Shown here one piece after another: positions 1 to 11,257 of a stretch of DNA of 64,000 nucleotides; the stretch's first letter is position 1; each line of letters starts with the position of its first letter. This DNA is from Tetradesmus obliquus. Lineage: Eukaryota > Chlorophyta > Chlorophyceae > Sphaeropleales > Scenedesmaceae. The translations under genes and the position numbers were made by a program. The stretch lies in assembly GCA_030272155.1 (NCBI GenBank), contig CP126192.1:6544501-6608500 (forward strand), read 5' to 3'. The notes beneath the pieces were generated by a model. That model did no database searches. It worked only from the letters and a program-made list of their open reading frames with translations, and was not told where the DNA came from.

Positions 1-2262
1 GAACTGCTGCAGGTCCATGAAGCTCCCGGGAAGCGGCCGCTGCTGCCACCGCTGCTGCTGCTGCTGCTGCTGTGTGGCTGTAGCTGCTGCATCTGCAGCA
101 GCGCCTGCAGCGCTGCGTGTGTATGGCAGCAGAGTGAGCCGGCATGCGCTGGCTGCACTACTGCTGCTGGCACCTGCACCTGCTGGCTCTGCTGCTGCGG
201 GTGCCTGTGCTGCAGCTGCATCAAGCCGCTGCCGCTGCTGCTGGAAGCGCTGCTCAGCAGCAGCTGCAGCAGCTGCTGCGGCTGTTGCAGAGCCAGGTGC
301 TGCTGCAGCCTCCCATGGCCGCTTCTGCCCTACAACTCGCTGCCCAGGTAACAGAGCTGCACCTGCTTGCTGCTGCTGCTGCTGCATGCTCCACGGCCGG
401 CCTGGCCCAATGCCTGCTACTGGCAGCCCCTGCTGCCGCTGCTGCTGCTGCTGCCAATGCTGCTGAGGGTGGTGCGGTGGAGGTGGTGGCGGCGGAGGGT
501 ATGGTTGGAAGGCCATGGCCTGCATGTGCGGCCGCTGCGGCTGATACTGCTGCCACGGCCTAGCTCCAGCAGCTGCTGAGTGAGGACCGGCAGCTGCTGG
601 CTGCTGCTTGTTGGCTGCAAGCTGGCGCTGCATTTCCTGCAAGCAGCAGCATCAGCAGTTGCAGAAAGTGAGCCGCAAGCACCGTCTATTTAGGCTCATT
701 CCTTGTCCCTGCTGCCTACAAGGCACAAGTACCCCTGGCAGCTGCCGTTCAGCAGCATGCGCCCTGCACTGCAGCAGTCAAACTGCTTGATCATCACACA
801 ACTGCAAGTACTGCATGCCCCGGTTACGTGGCAACATGCTGCTCCCTGCACGCTGAAGGGATGGTGCAGTTGCTGCATGCTGCTGCATCCTAATTTAGCG
901 CATGCACCTGCAGCTGTTCCTGTAAGCGTGCGGTGCGCTCCCTCTCCTGCTGCAGCTGCGCCTCCAGCTCTGCTGCACCCGGCCCTGCTGCCACGCCAGT
1001 GGGCAGGTTGTACAGCAGCGTGATGTCACGCGCCTTGGCCCTGCAGGAGGTGGCATGAATGCATGGCCTCAAGCAACCAGCTTTGCCATTCCGCTTTACA
1101 ACTGCCGGGGTGTCAGATGCCTTGCAATCCCCAGGCAGAAGAAGTGTCCCAGGACTCCTTTTAGAATCATGCACGGCAAGCATCGCGCTATTCTATGATG
1201 TCCTCAACTGTCAAAAGCATCTGCCACATATGCTTGGCCGTTCAACAATGAAGGCTGGCTGGGGTCGGCTGTTGCTGGGGTTGTGTGACCTGGCACGGCC
1301 AGCAGCAAGCCCATGCATGGAGCAGTTGCACCTGCTGCTGCTGCTGCTGCTGCAGCGCAGGGCTGCAAGCAGCAGGCTGGGCACAGCAGGCTGACGTACT
1401 TGCAGCCCCAGCTAGACCACTCACTTCTTGTTGCACTGCGGGCAGCGCGGCTTGTGCTGCAGCCACTGCCTGAGGCACTGGTTGCCAAAGATGTGGCCGC
1501 ACTTGAGCGCTGCTGGCCTGTGGCTGCCCTGCTCACACAGCAGGTCCAGGCAGATGGTGCAAGTGCTTCCGGCCTCGCCGTCCCCTCCTGCAGCTGGCTC
1601 TGCTGCTGTGTCTGAAGCGGCAATATCTGCGGCAGCTGCGTCTGTGTCTGCGGCTGCATCTGTTGGCGGCGGGGCTGCTGCTGCCGCTTCGGCGGCTGCA
1701 CTTGCAGGAAAGGCAGGAAGAGCAGGCAGAAAGTTGCACCCAGTTGCAAAGCAGGATGTGGGGCAACACTGTATGCATGATAGCCACTTGCTGCCTGCAG
1801 GCATCACACAACTGCTCACATGCAGGTCGAGTTCAGCTGCTGGCTGCCTTCGTCCATGCGCTGTTGCTGTCAGGTGGACGTGTCAGCGGCTGAGGCCCTA
1901 CCACATTATTCTCGATGACATGGCTATACACATACAAGCCAGCATCATCGCAGCAGGTGGTCGCTGCTGTTGTGGCTTATGTGCTCACCAAGTGGCTGTG
2001 TGGGCAGCACTGCATCCTCGTCTTCCACAACTATTGCCTCCTCATCTGACACGACAATGATTGCTGCAGGTCAAACACTTTGGTCAGATGTGAAACATGC
2101 ACGCTGATTGATGCTGGTGCATGCAGCCATGCATCTCATGCATATGACCACCAGCTGGAACAGCAGCAGCAGCAAGCACAACTTACCTTCCTCATCCGAC
2201 TCTTCCACGGTGCGCCTCATGCGCCTCCGCCGTCGAGGCATACTACTGAGCGCGATTCCCAT
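1..2262 (-). CDS. RFWD3: RFWD3-type RING E3 ubiquitin ligase (3' end beyond window)
   Basis: Five exons join in phase: 2187-2241 (start ATG at 2241; an in-frame ATG at 2262 is possible), 1989-2063, 1425-1695, 908-1040 and 1-636, which is open to the edge. The RING reads CTICLDLL, then LKCGHIFG and CPQCNKK, and runs straight into AKARDITLLYNLP across the 1425/1040 splice. This is the RFWD3 signature (CPQCNKKAK followed by DI..LY). A coiled coil rich in E, R and Q follows, then a long Q/A/P-rich region. In known RFWD3 a WD40 domain comes next; here it would lie beyond base 1. RFWD3 ubiquitinates RPA and RAD51 at stalled forks. Exon 2 encodes a hydrophobic-acidic segment (AIIVVSDEEAIVVEDED) resembling two SUMO-interacting motifs. 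Family assignment is firm; the Q-rich exon is less certain. Confidence 0.85.
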
Positions 2263-3110
2263 CCATGTGGCTTCTGCTCAGCGACGTACAACTGTCTCAT
2301 TGCTTGAAGTTTTGAACCAGCTGTCTGTCATTTTCAGCAGCATGTTCGGACTTTATTGTAAACTCTAGAAAAAACTTGGTTATATTGCATTATGCGAATG
2401 AGCGGCAGGCACGGCAAACAGTGATCAACAACAAAAGGGCTTGTTAAGTGAGGCGTGGCATGACAAGATTACGCTGGAGCCTCTGTGATGGTTGACAGCA
2501 TCGCTGCACTGATGCAGCGCAGCCGATTTCATCTTTTTGTTGTTTGGAGTGCTTTTGTGCATCAGATCCGCAGGCACCGGAATCAACTGACTAGGATATT
2601 TTCCGACGCTACCGTTTTGCCAAGGATCTACTGCGAGTACTGTGCTTACAGTTATGTTGATGCAAAGGGTGCGTCCAGCGTATGTGCACGTAACTCCCTG
2701 GTTGGACGAACCGAGCACTAGTCACCGAAACCCCTTTCATTCGTGCAGACGCTGCCAGGGCAGCAGCGGGCATCGGGAGGGCTGCGTTACCATGCAGTGA
2801 GACTTTCAAGTGTATCCAGGTAGGCCTTGGTCCGGCTGAGAGGGCCTTCGCGCTACTGCTGTCTGTGCAACTGACATCAACACTGCCAGCTCAGTGCACT
2901 TGTGCAAGTAAACTTTTCTATCATGGCTTTGTCTTTGAATCACTGGAACCAACGTTGCGTTGTGGCTTCTACCTCATCTGTAGCAGGGTGGCGCTCATCT
3001 GTACATCGCACACTGCCTGGGACACGCCCTCCCAGCTGCCGCTGCTGCAACAGCAGTTGGGCCGCTCACCTTGTGTGCTTGCACAGTCATCCAGCAACCA
3101 CAGCGTCTCT
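2263..3110. promoter_or_regulatory. Divergent intergenic region RFWD3 / UhpC
   Basis: The two flanking genes are transcribed away from each other, so this ~0.85 kb must hold both promoters and 5' UTRs. An ATG at 2922 opens a Ser/Arg/Ala-rich, transit-peptide-like frame that could be an alternative first exon of the transporter. I see no clear TATA box or conserved element. Confidence 0.4.
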
Positions 3111-6100
3111 ATGCTGACACATCCTCCATGCGTGTTTCCTGCCACTGCAACACCGCGCAGCCGCACAGTGCTGCGCCGAAGGACAGCAGTGCCAGCCAGC
3201 AGCAGCGATGTGCCACAGGGCTGGGGCCCTGCTGATGCATCCAAGCAGTCAGCAGGCCAGCAGGGGCCAGCAGGCCAGCCTCAAGAGGAGCCTGTTGAGC
3301 TCCCCAAGGTGAGTTGAGTTGAGCCGAGTTGAGTGCAGCAGCCAGCAGCGCCGTCATTAGCCAGCGCACAAGCGCCTGCACGCGCCACCTAAGCATGTTG
3401 GGCTGCTACGAATGCCGGGTGCTGCTGAGCCAGTACAGCTGCTGATTGCTTTGCGTCATCGTTGATAGCTTAGAATGTATTGCGGCTTTGATCAGGCACA
3501 TGCAATAGCTGCCAGCACTCTCGCAATGGTGTGTTTCATGAGCAACGCAGCAAATTGCAGCGCCAAAATGCCTGCGTTGCACGGTACCGCTGAGCAACAG
3601 GCTGTTGTACTGCCTTGCTTGTGCAGGCCCCACCCAGTCCAGCTCTCAGCTCGCAGGATGCGCTGGTGCACCCGCCCGGCTTTGTGCTGAGGCGCTTCAT
3701 TGTGTTTGGGGGCATCCTGCTTGGGTGAGGCGGCCCTGGGTGCCAGGCTAGGCACTGCTGCTGCTGCTGCTGCTGCTGCTTTGCTGGGACTGTTTGTTCC
3801 AAAGCACCCTACAAACGGCCAGCTGTGTGTATAAGGCCAGAGAAGCAGCAGCAGCACCAGCAGCAGCAGCAGCAAAGTTTACTGAAATAGTGTGGCTCCA
3901 AATGCAGCGCAAGCAGTGCCGTGCTGCCTAAGCTTTGGGTGGACAGCGAAACTGCATGGCTTGGCGCATGCCTTCTGCCTGCACCTGCTGCTGTGGTGCT
4001 GAACAAACAGCACAGCCTCTGTCACACCATGCTCAGTCGCTGCTGTGCTGCGCATGCTGCGCCTGCTGCACCCCGCTGACCCCCTGCAGCTACACCTGCC
4101 TGTACCTCAACCGCGGCACGTTGACTTTCACCGCGCCGGTCATGGTCAATGACCCGCTGCTGAGTTTGACCAAGACAGACATCGGAGCAATGACCAGTGC
4201 TTTCCCTGCTGCATACGGTGGGTGGGCACCTTGACCATACTGGAGTAGACTTTGCTGCTCAGTTCTTTGTAGATGTTCTTTTCACATCTGCTGCTGGCCT
4301 AACGTCCAAACATCACCACTGCTGATGCCGCTGCCACGCTGCCGTCAACGTTCCTCCCAGAACACCTGCTGCCCTGCTGGCACACTACTGCTGTGCTTCA
4401 AGGCTGGAACTAACAGCGCCGCTCACGTCATCTCCTTCATCTCAACGCTGAAATGGAAGTGATGACGTGGGTGGTGCTGCTAGTGCCAGCCTTGTGTGTT
4501 GTGGTGCCAGCACACCTGCACAACTGCTGCAACAACTGCTACAACTGCTGTTACAACTGCTGCAACTGCTGCTACTGCTACACTGCTTTCATCCATTATC
4601 CCAGCATACCTGCTGCCTTGCTGGCACAGTAGTGCTGTGCTTCAAGGCTGGTACTAACAGCGCCGCTCACGTCATCTCCTTCATCTCTACGCAGAAATGG
4701 AGGTGATGACGTGGGCGGCGCTGCTAGTGCCAGCCTTGTGTGTTGTGGTGCCAGCACACCTGCATTACTGCTGCTACTGCTATGCTGCTTTCATCCTTTA
4801 TCCCAGCACACCTGCTGCCCTGCTGGCACACTACTGCTGTGCGACAAGGCTGGAACTAACAGCGCCGCTCACGTCATTTCTTTCATCTCAACGCTGAAAT
4901 GGAAGTGATGACGTGGGTGGCGCTGCTAGTGCCAGCCTCGTGTGCTGTGGCGCCAGCACAGCTGCACAGCTGCTGCTACTGCTATGCCGCCTTCAACACT
5001 CCTCCCAGCATACCTGCTGCCTTGCTGGCACAATTCTGCTGTGTTACAAAGCTGGTACTAACAGCGCCGCTCACGTCATCTCCTTCATCGCTACGCAGGA
5101 ATGGAAGTGATGACGTGGGTGGCGTTGCTAGTGCCAGCCTTGTGTGTTGTGGTGCCAGCACACCTGCATTACTGCTGCCGCTGCTACGCTGCTTTAATCC
5201 TTTACCCTAGCATACCAGCTGCCTTGCTGGCACAGTAGTGCTGTGTTACAAGGCTGGTACTAACAGCGCCACTCACATCATCTCCTTCATCTCTACGCCG
5301 AAATGGAAGTGATGACGTGGATGGCGCTGCTAGTGCCAGCCTTGTGTGTTGTTTGTGCTAATGTATGCTCGCCAAAGCAGCGCAGAAACATTTGGCATAG
5401 TGCAGCTGTTGGCAACTTTTTTGACGATTGCGCTCGCAGTAACTGCAGTGATTGCATGAATGAGCTACGCATGGTGTGTTCATACTCAACACCCTGGTAA
5501 ATTAGGGAAGGGGACGTGTGTGGCGATAAGGACACCCCATGCGCCTCCACGCCTCCAACCATCCTCACTGATTCCTAGGGCTCAGCAAGGTACCCGTGGG
5601 GCCATTAGGTTTTGTCACTTCTTCCTTTTGACTGTGGTTCTGTGGTGTGGAGTAGAACCATGGCAGGGGTGTTTTGACCCTGTAACCTTATGCTTGGTGC
5701 CAAGCTTGTGCTGCAGTAGAGCGCGCCTGTGTTTCCACATTTCTCCCACTGCTTCTACTGACTTGAAGTGAAGTCGTTGGAGCAGACTATCCAGAGAGTG
5801 TCCTTTCACGCCGAGATTTTCTTATAATTGCTTGCCGACGTCCTTGTAGATCACGCCACCAACTCCTAGCAGGAGAACGCAGTGCGTCGTGACTGCACTG
5901 AACAATGTCCTGCAGGCTCTAGCATGACAGCCGGCCGCCTCGAGCTTGTTGTCTGTTGGCGCGTTTGCGCCAAAGCTGCCAATCCCATGAACCTTTTCTA
6001 TACCAATACCATTACATATATCATATTCCTATATGTAATATTTCTACCTGCACCCTGAGCAAGTCCTTGGTGGCATGCTGGCTGGCGCGTTGAGCCCTCG

Positions 6101-9100
6101 CCTGATGCTGCGCCGGGCCTCATTGCCACCAGCGGCATCGACATAGCCACAGGCGTGGCACTGCTGCAAACAATCACAGCAGCTCCTTGCAGGCATGAGC
6201 AAGCCCTTGGGCGGCATGCTGCTTACCCGATTTTAAAAACAATGGGATGACTCTGTGGCGCTACTCAACCCTCGGTCACTGCTGCTGCTGTCCTGTCTCA
6301 ACACTGCAGCCTGCAGGCCTGAGCAAGTTCCTGGGCGGTATGCTGGGCGCCTGCTGCTGTGTTGAGCTGTCGCCGCGCTGCCTGCCGATTCTGTGTTACT
6401 GCTGCGGTCTTGGCTGCATTGCCTTATCACTACTGCACTCCCTGCAAGCCTAAGCAAGTTCATGTCAATCCCTAACACTGCTTGAGAAAGTACTGCACAA
6501 ATACGCTGTACTGCACTGCACATGCAGGCCTGAGCAAGTTCTTGGGTGGCATGCTGGGTGCCGCTTTCAGCCTGCGCCTGATGCTGGCGCTGGGGCTGAT
6601 TACCACATCTGCAGGCTTTTGCAATTACACTTTACTGCATTGCTCGCAGGCCTGAGTAAGTTCCTTGGTGGGATGCTGGGTGCTGCGTTCAGCCCGCGCC
6701 TGATGCTTGCTCTGGGCTTGATCGCCACCAGCGGCATCAACGTGGCTTTTGGCTTCACCAGCGGTGTGTGGTGGTGGACGATGCTGTGGGCGCTGAATGG
6801 AGGCATCCAGGTTGGTTGCAAGCCCTTTGAGACACAACAACCAGACCACAACCACAGCAAAACAGCTCGTGCAAGTAGCAGTTCACTAGCAGATGTGCAG
6901 TGCAGTGCCACCTTGTGCAGTAGCGCATGACAGTGCGAATGCTCAAGGCTCAAGCCTTCACCAGTGCCATGAGGTGGTGGACGCTGCTGTGCGCGCTGAA
7001 CAGGAAGCATTCAGGCGAGAGCTGCTTGTTTAATTCCAAAATCTAAGCTGAAGCTGGCTACAGCAATGAATGCAAGCAGTCATCCTGCAGCAAGCCAGTG
7101 CAGTGCAATGTAGCGGTGGAGTACTACAGTGCAGTAGCGAGATACAATGAGGGTTTGCACCTGTGTAGAGTGCAATGCAGCGCAGTTTGCTGCCTTCCAC
7201 GTGCCGGACCACGCTGAACATGTGTCTGGTGTGCTGCTGCAGGGCATCGGCGCTCCCGCCTGCGCGATGCTGCTGACGCGCTGGTTTGCTGCTCGTGAGC
7301 GCGGCACCTACTGGGGCCTCTGGGTGAGCTGCTGAGCGTACTATCAAGTATAAAGTTCTGCTGCATATCCTGCTGAGACTAACTGCACATCCTCCAGCAA
7401 GCGTGGCACCCACTGGGGCCTCTGGGTAAGCTTGCTTGCTGCCCAGCTGCACTTCATGCTCAGCAGCACCGCACACAACAGCACATATGTTTTAAGGTCC
7501 CTGCATACCATCTTCCCATATCTTTTCATGCACATCATGCGCCACTGTATTGCTTATGATCAGGCTCAGCTGAGGCTACAGGTCCATTGCGAACACAACC
7601 TGCATGTGCTGCCACGCCACCCCAAGAACATCTCCACCGATTTGGGGAGCTTCCTGAGCACCCTGGTGTTGCCATAATACCATTCCACCCCTGGATTACT
7701 CGTGGCTTACCCTGCTTGCACTGTCCCCTCAGTTCACCACCCTCTCTCCACCCCACCCCCTCCAGAACATCTCCACCAACCTTGGGGTTTTCCTGAGCCC
7801 TCTTGTTGCCGGCTACCTGGCCAAGCACTTTGCGTGCCACATCCTGCTAAACTGCTTTGCAACATGCATCTGCCGCTTGCTCCACCCTACGACCTTGCAC
7901 CTGCAAGCCATGACTCACCTTTTGCCACCCTGCATGCACTGCTGCTTGCTTTCTCACCACCAGAACATCTCCACCAACCTGGGTGGCTTCCTGAGCCCTC
8001 TTGTTGTCGGCTACCTGGCCAAGCACTTTGGCTGGCAGTGGGGCCTCATGGCCCCTGGCATGTTTGGGCTGGCGGCAGGCACAGTGCTGCTGTTCGCACT
8101 GGCTGACAAACCTGAGGATACAGGTGAGCTGTCTTATGTTTGTTATTTTGTGTCGGCTTTGGTGCCTAATGACGCATTGCCTAGCTTTGAATTGCTGCTG
8201 TTTGCACTGGCAGACAGCCCGAGGACACAGGTGGGCTTCCTATACTGATGAGCACTGACTTGCACAGAGCGCAAACTGAGATTGTGTGACCAACCCAACT
8301 GCAGCCACTTCTGCTGTTTGCACTGGCTGACAACCCTGAGGACACAGGTGGGCAGCCTTGACTGATGGTTCGGTTGGAAGATGAGGCTGTGGCCTGCCTG
8401 GTGCCTTTTGCAGCTGCAAGGTCTTCGCGCCGGGATGCATGCGGGCTACCCCTGTAGGGTTAACTGCTTACGCTGCTGCCTTGCGCCACTGCACCAGGCT
8501 TCTTGGCTGTTGGCGCGCTCAAGGCACCAGCGCCACATTACTGACGTTGGTGCGCCTGTCCGCGCCCAGGCTCACTGCGCCGTGCAGGCTTCCTGCCTGT
8601 GGAAACTGTGAAACAGCCAGCGCCAGGCGCTGACAAAGCCAAGCAGTCTGCAGGAGCAGAGCTCACACAACCATTGCCTCTGCCCTTGTTGCAACTGTGA
8701 CGTGCAAGTTTCCCGCCCGTGAAAGCAGTCAAGGAGCCAGCGCCAGGCGCCGACAAGGCCAAGCAGTCTGCGGGTGCCATAATTAGTTGTAGTTGTTGCG
8801 CTGACCCCCCCTCCCTGTTCACTGCTACGCTGCAACCTGCAGGCTTCCCGCCTGTTGAAGCTGTCAAGGAGCCAGCGGCAGGCGCTGACAAGGCCAAGCA
8901 GTCTGCAGGGGCAGCGCTGGCTGACAGCATGAAGGAGGTGGTCACCAGCTGGCGCACATGGCTGCTGGCACTGGTCTACTTCTTCGTGTGAGTGCTAAAA
9001 GCTGCGGCAACAGCAGCAATTGCTCCGTTGATGTTGGTTGATATATGATAGTTCAGTGGGAAAGCAGCTACTGCATTTGGTTGCATGTATGTTTGGCATC

Positions 9101-11186
9101 CCTGCTGCAGGTGGGGAGTTTAAGAGCCGGCATCACACACAGCTTGCAGTGAACAGATTATCAGGGGAAGCAGTGGTGTGCTGACAGCATGAAGGAGGTG
9201 CACCAGCTGCGCACATGGCTGCTGGCACTGGTCTACTTCTTCGTGTGAGCGGCAGCAGCAGGGTTGGCGGCAGCAGCAGCAGCGGTGGCAGCAGCAGCAG
9301 CGATGGCAGCAGCATGACAATACCAAGTGGGAAGGTGCCTGTTGCATATCATGCATGCATGGTTGCTCTGTGTACATGACGGTTGCACAGCTCTGCGTTG
9401 AGGGGCGAACGCCTGTACCGCACTCAGGTGCTGCTGACTCTCGTGGGCATCTTTCTGCTAGCAAGCTGTGGTTCAACGTCTGCTGCTGCTGCCGCAGCCG
9501 CAGCCGTGATCTACTGCCCATCCCAGCTACCTCACCCACCAGGGTGTGCCAGCTGCCTCATTGTCGGCCCGTATCCCGCGTTGACCTGTGCTGCTGCCGC
9601 TGCTGCTGCCACATGCATTTCCCTCTGCTGCCGCAGCTACCTCATCCGCCAGGGCTGCACCAGCTGGCTCATCTTCATGCATGCATCCCGCCTTGACCTG
9701 TGTTCCTGCTGCCGCTGCCGCTGCTGCTGCTGCCAAATGCATCATCCTCTGCTGCCGCAGCTACCTCATCTGCCAGGGCTGCACTAGCTGCCATAATGTC
9801 TGCTTGCATCCTGCATTAACCTATGTTGTTGCTGCTGCTGCTGCCAACTCCCATATCTTGACTGCCGCAGCTACCTCATCCGCCAGGGCTGCACCAGCTG
9901 GCTCATCTTCTACCTGCTGGAGGCCAAAGGCGCAGTGGACGCAGCAGCAGCAGCCATCACAGTGTCAGGTACGGCAGGCTGCCTTGTTCCCTGCTTGTTG
10001 CAGCGACCCTGGCCTAGCTGGGTCTAGTCTTGTTGCACACAAACACTCTGCAGCTTCCTCCTCTTGTTTCACATGTGCCCTCCGCCTCCAGTTCAACCCG
10101 CTGCTTTGCCTGTGTCTACTGCAACAGGCCTGGAGCTAGGCGGCCTCCTGGGCGGCACCCTGTCAGGCGTGCTTTCTGACAAGTCCATCCGCGCCGCGAA
10201 AGCAGACCCCAACGCCGGGCTGGTGGGCCGGCGCGTGCAGATCGTCATGGCTTACACGGTGGCATGCATTGGCGTGCTGCTGGCACTGAAGCAGGTGCCC
10301 ACAGGGGCAGCTTCAGTGCAGTGGCTGGTCATCGCTGCGCTGGGCTTCACCATCTATGGCCCGCAGGTGCGTCTGTGGCCAAACAGTAGTGGTGTGGTGA
10401 GGGGTTTGCTTTTGCTGTGGTGGGGCGTTGGGTCCTTGCTGTGCTGTGCTGGGATGTGCCTTATGCACCTTGCTGCACTGGGTGCGACCATATACCGCCA
10501 GTAGGTGTCTTTGTGGTGGTGTCTTGCGGGGGTGTTGCTGCTGGCACTGAAGCAGGTGCCCACAGGGGCGGCTTCAGTGCAGTGGCTGGTCATTGCTGCG
10601 CTGGGCTTCACCATCTATGGCACGCAGGTGCGTCTGTGGCCACAATACAGTTGGTGTTGTGCTGAGGGATTAGGTTTTGCTGCACGGAGGGCTTTGGGGC
10701 GTTGCTGTGCTGAGATGGGATGCACCTTGCTGCGCTGGGCGTCACCAAATACCGCCAGCAGGTGGGTTTATGATGGTGGCGTGCATTAGCGTGCTGCTGG
10801 CACTGAAGCAGGTGCCCACTGGGGCGGCTTCAGTGCAGTGGCTGGTCATTGCTGCGCTGGGCTTTACTATGTATGGCCCGCAGGTGCGTGTGCGGTACAC
10901 CAATTGTGGTCAGCGAGTGGTGTGCTGCAGCTGGCTCCAGCAAGCCAGACTACTGCCACACAAAGTGTGTTGCATTACATTACATTACATTACATTACAT
11001 TACATTACATTACATTACATTACATTACATTACATTACATTACATTACATCACATCACTTTACATGCTCCACTCAACGAGGAGTGGGAACCCCATTCAGG
11101 AGCCAACTAGTTGCACTAGCCATCTTTGCAGGCGCGGGCGCATCACATAACAACAATAAAACAACAACAATAAAACAACAACAATA

Positions 11187-11257
<71 letters not shown>

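Noticed and set aside
17..579. Several plus-strand Cys/Leu-rich open frames at the left edge
   Set aside because: They are shadows of the Q/A/P-rich RFWD3 exon on the minus strand; CAG/CTG repeats keep all six frames open.
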